Positions 16,788 through 25,562 of a stretch of 32,385 nt of DNA are shown piece by piece. Each line of letters starts with the position of its first letter. Position 1 is the stretch's first letter. Origin of the DNA: Alphaproteobacteria bacterium (GTDB taxonomy: Bacteria; Pseudomonadota; Alphaproteobacteria; UBA9655); contig JAGONT010000025.1 of NCBI GenBank assembly GCA_017992885.1, forward strand, positions 1 through 32,385. Reading direction: 5' to 3'. The notes under the pieces were generated by a model. That model saw only the letters and a program-made list of their open reading frames with translations, ran no database searches and was not told the origin of the DNA. The translations under genes were made by a program, and so were the position numbers.

Positions 16788-17570
16788 ATGCGTTGCTTTA
16801 CGACAAGCACTTCTGAAACCTATGATCTCCATGGACTTGCCATGGTTTTGGATGATGTTGAATTTATAAATTTTTACACAGATGCGCTTCATGCTGCCTA
16901 TAAGGAAGGAAATATTTTTATCTTCTCTTATGGCTGTGTCGTCTTCTGGAATGTTCCTATTGAAAAAGAAACTCAATTTTTAGAATTTTTACAAAAATTT
17001 TCTCAAGATTTGATTGATCCTGTTTTTGAAGAATTTGAGTATACTTTCGCCAGTAAACCACGCTTTTTTCAAGATAAAATTACCCTCGCAAAAACACGAT
17101 CTCATGCCCTTCAAATGCTAGCCGTCTCTTATGGTCTTTCTCAAGCTGTTAAGCTTTCGGCTTTTGAAGCCCGCATTGATAATACCATTAAGATGACCAA
17201 AAATATTCCTCAAGAACTTGCTCATCGCGGAAAAATATCTCTTTCTCGTAAGGAAATTTCAAAGCGAATTGGCGAGCTTTTTATTGAAAGAAATTCGGTA
17301 AACTTACATAGTGATATTTTGGATGCCCCTGTTTTTATCTGGGATCATCCTGAGTATCAAAGTCTTTATACAATGACGATCAATGACTTAGAGCTTCATC
17401 CGCGAACAGCTGTTCTCAATCGTCGCTTAGATATTGTGAAAGAACTGTTTGAAATGATGCGAGATGAACTTAACAACCGCCATTCAACCATGCTTGAATC
17501 AATCATTGTTTTACTGATCATGATTGAAGTCATTCTTACTCTTTCTATTCATGTTTTTCATTTGGTTTAG
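16788..17570 (+). CDS. RMD1/DUF155 family membrane-anchored protein
   Basis: A 260-residue protein of the RMD1/YagE (DUF155) family, related to mitochondrial RMND1, which supports mitochondrial translation. Seen are the N-terminal FIFSYGCVVFWNV strand, the LSQAVKLSAFEARID segment, the LNRRLDIVKELFEMM helix and a single C-terminal transmembrane helix (about residues 238-258). ATG 16788 is preferred to GTG 16779 on spacing from GAG at 16776-16778. The bacterial role is not well defined. Confidence 0.87.
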   Translation: MRCFTTSTSETYDLHGLAMVLDDVEFINFYTDALHAAYKEGNIFIFSYGCVVFWNVPIEKETQFLEFLQKFSQDLIDPVFEEFEYTFASKPRFFQDKITLAKTRSHALQMLAVSYGLSQAVKLSAFEARIDNTIKMTKNIPQELAHRGKISLSRKEISKRIGELFIERNSVNLHSDILDAPVFIWDHPEYQSLYTMTINDLELHPRTAVLNRRLDIVKELFEMMRDELNNRHSTMLESIIVLLIMIEVILTLSIHVFHLV

Positions 17571-17642
17571 TTAAAGGTTAACGAGATTTTTATCTTTCTC
17601 TTTCATACTGAAGATATGAACAGATAATATAGGAGTAGCCGC

Positions 17643-18083
17643 ATGTTTAAGCAGAAAAAAACTTGGGTACTAGTGGCAGATGGAGCAAGAGCTAGGATTT
17701 TCGCGAAAGGACATAAAAAGCTTAAAAATGTTATGGGGCAGGATTTTGTCGGTGAGAATCTACCCGACAGAGATCTTACAGCAGATAAACCTGGTCGCGG
17801 ATTTGAAAGCAACAACCCTACCCGCCATGCTTATGAACCCCGCACTGATTGGCATCAATATCAAAAGCATCTTTTTGCAAAAGAACTCTGCGTAATCCTA
17901 GAGAAAGCCAATGAAAATAGTGACTTTGATGAGCTCATCCTTATCTCTCCTCCTAAAACGCTAGGGGACATCAGAGACCAACTAGGAAAGCAAATCCTTG
18001 CTAAAATCACCGTTGAGATTCCGAAAGACATGACAAAAATAAGTGAACAAGACCTTATCCATTTTTTGGACCGAGAATTATAG
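17643..18083 (+). CDS. host attachment family protein (baeRF-like)
   Basis: A 146-residue protein of the family annotated as protein required for attachment to host cells. The opening TWVLVADGARARIF, the variable Asp/Arg-rich middle, and LILISPPKTLGDIRDQL with EIPKDMTKISEQDLIHFL at the end are typical. It lacks a signal peptide, and the fold is related to eRF1-domain proteins, so a direct adhesin role is doubtful. GGAG lies 7 bases before the ATG. Confidence 0.88.
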   Translation: MFKQKKTWVLVADGARARIFAKGHKKLKNVMGQDFVGENLPDRDLTADKPGRGFESNNPTRHAYEPRTDWHQYQKHLFAKELCVILEKANENSDFDELILISPPKTLGDIRDQLGKQILAKITVEIPKDMTKISEQDLIHFLDREL

Positions 18084-18337
18084 CTTAAAAAGATGATCGC
18101 TTAATTGAGCTAAGATTATATTAGCTCCTTCTCATGAATAGCATAAGATAGAGAAGCTATATGGCTCTTGGTCTTTAAAATTGTTCAAAGGACACAGATG
18201 CCTTTTATTGAGCACTCAATGGATAAACTCATCCATAAGGATTACTCTTATCACCAGTAATGTGTGCAGCATAATTTTTTCTTTACAATTATAAAAAATA
18301 GAATTATTAAAAAATATTTTCATTTTTAGGATTTTGC

Positions 18338-19576
18338 ATGATTAAAATTTTACTATCTATTGTATTTCTCAGTGTACTTCCAGCTCAAGCAATGGATGTT
18401 GACTTCCTAGGTGAAGAAGGAAAACGTCTCGGCAGATATCCCCTCTATCAAGAAAGCGATAGTGGTGGTGTTAAAGGAAATGCAACTTTATTCAAAACAA
18501 AAGATGGAAAGTATTTCGGTATTACGTGTGCACACTGTATTCCTTATTTAAATTCTTTATCTCTCATTCCCACAAAGAAAAGGAGCTATGGCAATGCTTT
18601 GAGTGAAACTTCCTATTCTCTTATAGAAAATATTAAGGTACATCCTTTATATAATGGACACGGAAGAGACTTTAAAAAAGAATATTCAAAATATGATATC
18701 GCACTTTTTACAATAAGATATAATTCAAAAATAAAATATTTTGATGGAGAAATCTCTACGGATGTTTTTATGGGAAACACAAATTATGAGGCAAATGTAA
18801 TGAGCTTCGGACCTTTGTTTTCGAAAGATGGCTCTTCATATGAAGACAGTATTTTTCATACACTATACAGTTCCCTACAATTTAATGAGGACGGCCTTTT
18901 CTTTCATCCTTTCCAATCACGGTTTTTTTACCTTTCATTTTTATCTACGCCAAATAGTGAGTTTACCCTATCTTTCGGTCTATTAAGTGACTCAGATGGT
19001 GATAACCTTTTGCAGGGAGATAGTGGAAGCTTGGCGATCAATTCAGAAGGAAAAGCGATTGCTCTTGCTTCTGGTCTAGACCTAGACCCCTCTCAATTAT
19101 TACAATTTGATAATTCGCTTGAAGAAACTCTCAAGATTAAAACATATGATGAAGAGTCTAAACATCGCTTTCTACAACAGATTGAAAATAAAGTTGCAAA
19201 TCGCACTCAAGTTCTGCAAACGTCTTCCAACAAAGAAATTTATGTTTTTAAATTGAAGGAAGGAGTTCCCGCAATTAAGGGAAATGACTATTATACTCCT
19301 CTTTCACGTCATTCTGAATTTATTAGCGAATATCTTAAGGGTGTTACAACATCACCGCAAGAAGACGAAATAACAATTATAACTGTAAACAGGGAGAGTG
19401 TTAATGATAGTTTTGATGATCCTGATCTGGTAGAAGAAATTCTAAATGTACGAGAACAAGTTGCTACTTCAAAAACAAATGAAAACACTCTGAAAGAACG
19501 CCTATGTCTCGAAGATTTGGAACTTCTAAATTCAATCGATTGGAATGAGGCAAGCTACGAGGAACAGTCTCTATAA
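18338..19576 (+). CDS. exported trypsin-fold serine protease with C-terminal extension
   Basis: A 412-residue protein with a signal peptide ending at about AQA (residue 18) and a chymotrypsin-like triad: His66 in ITCAHC, Asp120 in YDIALF, Ser229 in QGDSGS. The spacing fits S1-type proteases. After the protease domain (to about residue 255) comes a C-terminal part of about 150 residues with no known domain, rich in acidic residues, that could bind substrate or be processed. It would act in the periplasm or outside the cell. AGG lies 7 bases before the ATG. No related gene is adjacent. Confidence 0.82.
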   Translation: MIKILLSIVFLSVLPAQAMDVDFLGEEGKRLGRYPLYQESDSGGVKGNATLFKTKDGKYFGITCAHCIPYLNSLSLIPTKKRSYGNALSETSYSLIENIKVHPLYNGHGRDFKKEYSKYDIALFTIRYNSKIKYFDGEISTDVFMGNTNYEANVMSFGPLFSKDGSSYEDSIFHTLYSSLQFNEDGLFFHPFQSRFFYLSFLSTPNSEFTLSFGLLSDSDGDNLLQGDSGSLAINSEGKAIALASGLDLDPSQLLQFDNSLEETLKIKTYDEESKHRFLQQIENKVANRTQVLQTSSNKEIYVFKLKEGVPAIKGNDYYTPLSRHSEFISEYLKGVTTSPQEDEITIITVNRESVNDSFDDPDLVEEILNVREQVATSKTNENTLKERLCLEDLELLNSIDWNEASYEEQSL

Positions 19577-19731
19577 CCCCAAATTAAGAGAATACATTTC
19601 TAAAAAAGACGCCCTCAAATCAAGGCAAATTCTTGTGGATCAACAAAGACCTCATTCAACTGATTTTTGTCTATATTGGCTCTTCAGGCGGTAAACTCCT
19701 CTCCTTACGATAGCATCATTTTTTACCACTT

Positions 19732-20679
19732 TTACAGGTTTGTGAATGAGGTTTCTGGTATTAAAGCTAAATAGAGCCGAGGAACTTTGTCTTGAATTTC
19801 CTTTTCTATGTTATTGTTTAATAAAGTTATTTTCTGAAAATCTACATTATTATTAACAAAATATTTTAATATACAAAAATGCGCCCGACCTGCTCTTCTC
19901 ATTTTAACAAATATTATATTTATTTTTATGTGGAGTTCATGCGCACAGTGATTTGTAATGTCTACAATAATCTTTTCGAATGATGGTTCTTCTGGTTTTC
20001 TATCAAGAATATCCTTCACATTTTCAGAAAAGAGAAGAAATGGTTTTACGATGAAAACGAGAACAATGATAAAAGACATTGCGGGATCGATAAAGACTGC
20101 TAAATATTGAAGCTCGACATGCGAACTTTTCATTAAAAAATAAGCACTTACAAATCCCCCCAAAAGAGCACATGAGGATAATAAATCATAAAACCATCCT
20201 AAATATTCAATTTCAAGTAAAGGAGAGTCACTTTTTTTTCTACACATATAAATATAAATACAAATTGTTATATCTATAAATATTACAATCAATAGATAAT
20301 AAAAACCAACACTATGATTTGTGAGAAAAGATGATTGATGATATAGATCTTTCAGAGCATGAAAAATACTCATAATGCACGTTACAATTATAATGGTTGA
20401 TTCGATAACAATTAACAAGGGCTCGAACTTGAAATAACCAAATGGATACTGTTGAGAAGGGGCCTTTAAAAGAAGTTTAAAAACAATGAGGGTTATGTAA
20501 GAGCTAAAAGCATCAAAGGCACAGAGCACACCTACTAAAAGAAGAGAAGTTGAATGTGTATGTATTCCTACAAATAAAGCAAAAGGAGCATTTAACACGC
20601 AAAATACAAAAACAACTTGTAGACACATTGCTTCGCTAAAAATTCTATCCGTTCGTAAAATGGTTTTCAAATAAGGCAC
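19732..20679 (-). CDS. cation diffusion facilitator-like transporter with incomplete metal site
   Basis: A 315-residue membrane protein with about six hydrophobic helices and a C-terminal cytoplasmic domain. YPFGYFKFEPL matches the CDF loop (usually PxGHGKxE), and IDPAMSFIIVLVFIVKPF followed by KDILDRKP matches the last helices. In the transport site only one Asp per helix remains: Asp56 in helix 2 and Asp165 in helix 5. The partners four residues earlier are Leu52 and Gly161 instead of Asp/His. The loop also has Tyr and Phe in place of the usual His and Gly. Start is GTG, GGAG 10 bases upstream. Confidence 0.75.
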   Translation of the reverse strand: MPYLKTILRTDRIFSEAMCLQVVFVFCVLNAPFALFVGIHTHSTSLLLVGVLCAFDAFSSYITLIVFKLLLKAPSQQYPFGYFKFEPLLIVIESTIIIVTCIMSIFHALKDLYHQSSFLTNHSVGFYYLLIVIFIDITICIYIYMCRKKSDSPLLEIEYLGWFYDLLSSCALLGGFVSAYFLMKSSHVELQYLAVFIDPAMSFIIVLVFIVKPFLLFSENVKDILDRKPEEPSFEKIIVDITNHCAHELHIKINIIFVKMRRAGRAHFCILKYFVNNNVDFQKITLLNNNIEKEIQDKVPRLYLALIPETSFTNL

Positions 20680-21220
20680 TTCTTATCATCTCCAATTATA
20701 TATTTTTTAAATTTTGAAAGCTGCAAGGTTTCAAAATTGCATTTTTCTTTAACGCGCTCATCAAAAGTGAGAATTTCTCTATGCTATATCTTAGAGTGAA
20801 ATTCTTAAAAAATGATGTGTCTTTAAAAAATTAGCAATTCTTGTTTAAACAAAGCTTCAAGAATATGTTGGAGTTATACCACTTATGAAAAATAACGTTA
20901 AAAGTGGCGACACAAGGGACGATTTTGTGAATGAAAAAAACAAAATATAATCTGGAGAGCCGTTGATGAGGTATCACGTCACATTCGTTAGACATCCTTT
21001 TCTAGGATTAAAGAAGTAATTACTGAAGGAAAAAAGGAAGAATTTTTATAAAACTAAAAAAGTTGCTTAAAGTGGGTTAGGTTAGACAAGAGTCGATGGA
21101 GAACTTGCTACAGCCGTGAATTTCCGTTTCACCCCCTTCGACAAAAATGCTATGATTTTCTGTGATTAAAGCTTTAAGTCAAAAAGTGAAGACCAGAAAC
21201 GATAAGCAAAAGAGGATCCT
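20680..21220. other. long spacer between CDF-like gene and trkA
   Basis: No supported gene. A perfect inverted repeat lies at 20710-20738. A 21-codon frame from ATG 20884 is open but unsupported. The rest is AT-rich with short frames; the trkA ribosome-binding site (AGAGGA) is at 21211-21216. Confidence 0.5.
20710..20738. repeat. perfect 10-bp inverted repeat upstream of the CDF-like gene
   Basis: Arms AATTTTGAAA (20710-20719) and TTTCAAAATT (20729-20738) around a 9-base loop, 31 bases from the start of the CDF-like gene. Position and symmetry suit an operator; a T-run after it on the plus strand also allows a terminator reading. Confidence 0.45.
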
Positions 21221-22597
21221 TTGAAAGTTGTCATTTGTGGCATGGGGCAAGTCGGATTTAGCATTGCACGCTACCTTTCAACCCATGATAATGATGTCAC
21301 GATTATCGATGAGTCAGAAGCACTCATTAATCATGCTGCAAGCATTTTGGATGTGCGCGCCATCGTCGGTTTTGCCTCTCACCCCGATCTTTTGGCTCGA
21401 GCAGGTCTTGCCGAAGCGGATATGATTATCGCTGTCACTTTTGCAGATGAAGTGAATATGGTCGCCTGCCAAATTGCGCACTCTCTCTTCAATGTTCCTT
21501 TGAAAATCGCCCGTGTTCGAAATAAAAGCTATCTAAATCCTGAATGGACGGCTCTTTATAACGCCGACAACATGCCCATCGATTTAATTATTTCTCCTGA
21601 GCTTGAAGTCGCACGTGCTATTGGGCGGGGACTCGACTTTCCAGCAACATTTGAAGTCATTCCTTTTGCTGAAGGATTAGTTCAACTTGTGGGCATACGC
21701 TGTAAAGCCAAATCTCTCATTTTAAATACTCCTTTACGTCTTATTGAAAGCATTTTTCCCGAATTAGATTTAAGTATTATGTTCATTGTCCGTGGAGATG
21801 CAGGCTTTATTCCGACAAACACAGATCAACTCCAAGAAGGAGATGAGGTTTACCTTTTAACCCCCAAAGAAAAACTTATCCATGTCACCGAAGCTTTCGG
21901 CTTTAGTGAACAAAAATCTCAACGCCTATTGATTTTAGGCGGAGGAAATGTGGGATTTTGCCTAGCTGAAGAAGTTGAAGCCCAGCACCCTGAAATTTCT
22001 CTCATGCTCATTGAAATGAATAAAGATCGAGCAACCTATGTTGCAAACCAATTAACGAACACCATTGTTTTACGAGGAGATGCCCTCGATCGAGAAATTT
22101 TACGAGAAGCCAACGCAAAAATTACAAACAAAGTTGTTGCCGTCACATCCGATGATAAAGTAAATATTTTGGCCTCTCTCTTGGCCAAACGCATGGGAGC
22201 CGAACAAGCGATGGCTCTCATTAATAGCTCTTCTTACTCAAGTTTGGTCACGTCCTTAGGCATCGACTCACTTATCAGCCCCAAAGCATTAACTGTTTCA
22301 AGTATTTTACAATACGTTCGCCGAGGTCGCATTCGCACTGTTCATTCTTTAAGAGACAATTTTGGCGAAGTCATTGAAGCTGAAGCTATCAGTACATCCA
22401 GTGTCTTAGGCATGACCGTTGAGGAAATTAATATGCCCCGTAGTTTAATCATTGGAGCCATTGTTAGAAACGATCAAATCCTGATGCCACGCAACGATAC
22501 CGTCATTAAAATTCATGACCGTGTTATTTTGATTGTGACCAGCGCTGCTGTCAAAAGATTTGAGAAATTGTTTTCTGTAAGACTTGAATATTTTTAA
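21221..22597 (+). CDS. trkA: Trk potassium uptake regulatory protein TrkA
   Basis: A 458-residue TrkA with two tandem RCK units, each with a Rossmann NAD-binding part (MGQVGFSIA near residue 7; GGGNVGFCLAEE near residue 240) and a smaller C-terminal part. TrkA binds the membrane channel TrkH on the cytoplasmic side and gates potassium uptake. The start is TTG at 21221, supported by AGAGGA 5 bases upstream and the canonical MKVVICGMGQVG opening. No trkH is in the window. Confidence 0.95.
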   Translation: MKVVICGMGQVGFSIARYLSTHDNDVTIIDESEALINHAASILDVRAIVGFASHPDLLARAGLAEADMIIAVTFADEVNMVACQIAHSLFNVPLKIARVRNKSYLNPEWTALYNADNMPIDLIISPELEVARAIGRGLDFPATFEVIPFAEGLVQLVGIRCKAKSLILNTPLRLIESIFPELDLSIMFIVRGDAGFIPTNTDQLQEGDEVYLLTPKEKLIHVTEAFGFSEQKSQRLLILGGGNVGFCLAEEVEAQHPEISLMLIEMNKDRATYVANQLTNTIVLRGDALDREILREANAKITNKVVAVTSDDKVNILASLLAKRMGAEQAMALINSSSYSSLVTSLGIDSLISPKALTVSSILQYVRRGRIRTVHSLRDNFGEVIEAEAISTSSVLGMTVEEINMPRSLIIGAIVRNDQILMPRNDTVIKIHDRVILIVTSAAVKRFEKLFSVRLEYF

Positions 22598-22840
22598 ATA
22601 GGGTCCCAAAAGTTAACACGTAAAGCGTAGGTGTTTTTATAAAATTTTTCTCCTTTGTAAAATTTTTCGGCAAGGAGAATAAAAACTAGAATAAAGATCA
22701 ATTTTTTTTCAATAAGTTATTTCATGTGTTGGTGAATTTCTTGAACAGGCTGCCATTTTATGAATAAAAAGTTCGCTCAATAATTTGCCTAAATTATTCT
22801 TTTATGTTACTTTGAAGACTTACAAAAAAGGGAGACTAAA

Positions 22841-23578
22841 ATGGACATTAAAACACTAACAAGTACACTTGTATTAACCTTTCTTATGACTGCACCTGCT
22901 GCTATGGCTATGAATGAAGAACAAGATCAAGTAGGCCAAGTAGGCACCCCGAAGAAAGTAACGTCGTCAATAGAACCCACTACACCAAAGCCCCCCTCTA
23001 AAGGCGTGCTGTATTATCTCTCTTTTGGTTATTATGGGGGAAGTAATGAACAACCATTGCCAAACACCTCTCCTGCCTCTTCACTCCAAATCGAAGAACT
23101 CGCCCCTAAAACCTTCAGGACAACAGGTGAAAATATACTTGCTAGTAATAAGCACTCAGCTATTCGTATTGAATTATCCAACCAGCAGCTGCAAAGCGAT
23201 GCCAATCAGCTGATTATTACCTATCGCACAAAAGCGGAAGGCACATTAGTCAGAATAAGCGCAAATCAAAGCTACATTCCTTTAGGCCCCTTACCTGTCT
23301 CTGTGGAGTTTAGTGATATATCTTTTGATCTCTCCGACTGGGCTAAAACTGTGCGTCATGATTCTCCTCTTGACTCAGGGTTATCAACCTATTTGAGTTT
23401 TACGAACGGCAAAAGTGATATTCATTCTTTTAAAATTTATTCCGGTAAAGAAATTTTAAAAAAAGTCGTTTTGGGTGATCAAGCAAGTGAATCCCAACCA
23501 GGAGTTCATGTGTATGCACCTGAAACTGATAAAAATGCCAATGAATGGTCTGAAGCAAAACACGACGATGCTAGCTAA
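22841..23578 (+). CDS. exported paralog 1, unknown function
   Basis: A 245-residue protein with a signal peptide (MDIKTL start, cleavage after AMA near residue 23), a Pro/Thr-rich linker (about 25-85), and a beta-rich C-terminal domain with FDLSDWAK and YLSFTNGKSDIHSF. It is the first of two tandem paralogs; the other begins at 23951. Signal peptide, 5' leader and C-terminus are nearly the same in both, while the middle differs widely. AAGGGAG is 6 bases before the ATG. No family recognised; the last domain could be a beta-sandwich. Confidence 0.8.
   Translation: MDIKTLTSTLVLTFLMTAPAAMAMNEEQDQVGQVGTPKKVTSSIEPTTPKPPSKGVLYYLSFGYYGGSNEQPLPNTSPASSLQIEELAPKTFRTTGENILASNKHSAIRIELSNQQLQSDANQLIITYRTKAEGTLVRISANQSYIPLGPLPVSVEFSDISFDLSDWAKTVRHDSPLDSGLSTYLSFTNGKSDIHSFKIYSGKEILKKVVLGDQASESQPGVHVYAPETDKNANEWSEAKHDDAS
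23474..23562 (+). repeat. 89-bp segment identical to 24569-24657
   Basis: The two paralogs are base-for-base identical over this stretch, which encodes GDQASESQPGVHVYAPETD and following residues. Third codon positions are identical too, unlike the diverged middle of the genes, so recent copying or gene conversion is implied. Confidence 0.9.
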
Positions 23579-23649
23579 TAACTCGTCAAGAAATTAAATC
23601 TCGTTTTTCTTGATTGCTTACGAAGATGTTCAAAAAAATACACAACAAC

Positions 23650-23681
23650 ACCCCGTTGGTTTGCGCCGCGGGGTTATTTTT
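23650..23681 (+). terminator. intrinsic terminator of paralog 1
   Basis: Arms CCCCG (23651-23655) and CGGGG (23669-23673), with further TGG/CCG pairing inside, followed by TTATTTTT. A 23-base core is identical in the terminator of paralog 2. Confidence 0.8.
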
Positions 23682-23720
23682 CCCAAAAAAGAGCGAGACC
23701 TGCCCTATTCACCCTATTTT

Positions 23721-23873
23721 TTAAAGTTTACTCAAACCAATATCCCAATCTTCAAAGTCATTAGCAATTATTTCAGCTATATGCTGCACTCCTTCAATTG
23801 TTTTCTTATGATTATCTCCCTTTTGTGAAAGAAAGACTACTTTGGTTTTTACGTTATAAAAATATGTCAGATG
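23721..23873 (-). pseudogene. minus-strand coding remnant between the paralogs
   Basis: Reading the minus strand gives about 50 open codons ending in TAA at 23721-23723, with a protein-like text: KTKVVFLSQKGDNHKK, then an acidic amphipathic helix and DFEDWDIGLSKL. No start codon or ribosome-binding site is visible, and a stop lies just upstream. It may be the tail of a lost gene. Unrecognised. Confidence 0.35.
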
Positions 23874-23950
23874 TTAAAAAATTTATCTTATCAATTTGCG
23901 TAAACTGTTCTTTTATGTTATTTTGTAAGATCATAAAAATGGAGCCAAAA

Positions 23951-24676
23951 ATGGACGTTAAAACACTTACAAGAACATTTGTGCTAACTTTTCTCGTAAC
24001 TGCGCCTGCTGCTATGGCTACTGAAGCAAGTTCTGACTCTATCCAGAATACAACTTCAGTAAGCCAAGATACACCGCCAACACCCCCCTCTAGAAGCTGG
24101 TTTTCCACTCTTACTGGGGGATTTTTTGACGAGAGCCCTGCACAACATTCAAGTCCTTCTTCTGCTTCTTCATCTCAAGTCGACGAATCCCGCATAACCT
24201 TTCGAATAACAGGTGAAAATAAAGATGCTAAGACTAAGCATTCGGCCACTCAAATACAACTGTCTAACAAGGATCTGCAAGCCAATTCTCCATATATCCT
24301 GGTTGTTAACCATCGAACAACAGAGACAGGTCCAGTGATAAAAGTTCGCGATCTTGAAACTCAAGAATACATTGAATTAGGCACCTTACCTGCCTCTTCG
24401 AATTTTAGTGACACAACTTTTGATCTCTCTGCCTGGGTTAAAGCAGCACGTGATGGTTTTCCTGTCGATTCAGTGATAACAACCTATTTGAGTTTTGCGA
24501 ATGGCAAAAGTGATATTCATTCTTTCACAATTCAGTCCGGTGGAGAAATTTTAAAAAAAGTTGTTTTTGGTGATCAAGCAAGTGAATCCCAACCAGGAGT
24601 TCATGTGTATGCACCTGAAACTGATAAAAATGCCAATGAATGGTCTGAAGCAAAACATGACGATGTTAAACAATAA
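23951..24676 (+). CDS. exported paralog 2, unknown function
   Basis: A 241-residue paralog of the gene at 22841. The start at ATG 23951 is chosen over an upstream frame because the protein then begins with the same signal peptide (MDVKTLTRTFVLTFLVTAPA) and GGAG lies 6 bases before it. Ser/Pro-rich linker about 25-85, then a beta-rich domain with FDLSAWVK and YLSFANGKSDIHSF. The C-terminal 30 residues or so are identical to paralog 1. Function unknown; surface or host-exposed role is inference from the variable middle. Confidence 0.8.
   Translation: MDVKTLTRTFVLTFLVTAPAAMATEASSDSIQNTTSVSQDTPPTPPSRSWFSTLTGGFFDESPAQHSSPSSASSSQVDESRITFRITGENKDAKTKHSATQIQLSNKDLQANSPYILVVNHRTTETGPVIKVRDLETQEYIELGTLPASSNFSDTTFDLSAWVKAARDGFPVDSVITTYLSFANGKSDIHSFTIQSGGEILKKVVFGDQASESQPGVHVYAPETDKNANEWSEAKHDDVKQ
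24569..24657 (+). repeat. 89-bp segment identical to 23474-23562
   Basis: Second copy of the identical 3' coding segment of the paralog pair, in direct orientation, 1095 bases from the first. Confidence 0.9.
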
Positions 24677-24740
24677 CTCTTCAAGAAATTAACTCTCGCT
24701 TTTCTTGGTTGCTTACAAAGATATTTAAGAAAATACACAG

Positions 24741-24779
24741 AAATGCCCCGTTGGTTTGCGCCGCGGGGCCATTTCTCTC
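24741..24779 (+). terminator. intrinsic terminator of paralog 2
   Basis: Arms AAATGCCCCG (24741-24750) and CGGGGC-C-ATTT (24764-24774) with one bulged base, sharing a 23-base core with the terminator at 23650. The T-run is weaker than in the first copy. Confidence 0.7.
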
Positions 24780-24960
24780 AAAAAACAAAAGACTCACAAA
24801 CAGTTTTTTCGTCTCTTTCGTCAAAGGTGTCGCTCTTTTGCACCAGATAGAGACAAGCTTCATATCTCAAATGGCCAAACTAAAAATTTGACTTATCCCT
24901 CTAAACTTGTAGACTAATGAGAATGTTTGGGGTTTCACCCTCACAAAGAGCAAAGTTATA

Positions 24961-25410
24961 ATGACTGAAATTGGTTTTTATCACCTCACCACGTCTCCTC
25001 TTGAGAGAGCGTTACCACGCCTGCTTGAAAGAACACTGGAGGCACGCAAACGAGCAGTTGTGCTGTGTGGGAGTGAAGAAAGGCTTGATTTCCTTAATAG
25101 TGCTTTGTGGACCCTTGGCAAACTCACCTTTATTCCCCATGGAAGCTCTAAGGAAGGTTTTGCCGAAGATCAACCTGTTTGGCTAACCACTACGGATGAA
25201 AATCCAAACAATGCTCAGTTTCTTATCTTAACGGACGGAGTAGCCTCTGCTTCTCTTGGAACCTATGAACGTTGTCTTGACCTCTTTGACGGTAATGATG
25301 AGGAAGTCCTTGCTCAAGCCCGTGAACGCTGGAAACAATATAAGGAGCAGGGACATACGGTCACCTATTGGAAACAAACTGAATCGGGAGCCTGGGAGAA
25401 GAACATTTAG
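24961..25410 (+). CDS. holC: DNA polymerase III chi subunit
   Basis: A 149-residue HolC. The chi subunit links the clamp loader to single-stranded DNA-binding protein. FYHLTTSPLERALPRLLE, the SALWTLGKLTFIPHG segment and the late ERWKQYKEQGHTVTYWKQ are characteristic. The ribosome-binding site is weak. In many alphaproteobacteria holC stands with pepA; here it follows the secreted paralogs. Confidence 0.92.
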   Translation: MTEIGFYHLTTSPLERALPRLLERTLEARKRAVVLCGSEERLDFLNSALWTLGKLTFIPHGSSKEGFAEDQPVWLTTTDENPNNAQFLILTDGVASASLGTYERCLDLFDGNDEEVLAQARERWKQYKEQGHTVTYWKQTESGAWEKNI

Positions 25411-25495
25411 TTATCTATAGTTATTTTTTGGTGAAACTATACTAAAAAAATAAACTTTATAAAATTGAGAGTCTTTGCTAGTAAGATAGAGAGCT

Positions 25496-25526
25496 TAAGT
25501 GCTTTCTCATGTGACAAAAGCGCTTA
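25496..25526 (+). repeat. 10-bp hairpin upstream of the Lys-rich exported peptide
   Basis: Arms TAAGTGCTTT (25496-25505) and AAAGCGCTTA (25517-25526) pair with one G-U wobble. It may end the holC transcript or regulate the next gene; there is no T-run. Confidence 0.4.
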
Positions 25527-25562
25527 AATTTAGATTGGTTAAGTTTAAAATGGAGAATTGTG

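Noticed and set aside
19577-19731. Short protein-like plus-strand text (LWINKDLIQLIFVYIG) after the protease gene
   Set aside because: The frame is under 35 codons, has no start or ribosome-binding site and no recognised relative, so it was not entered as a gene remnant.
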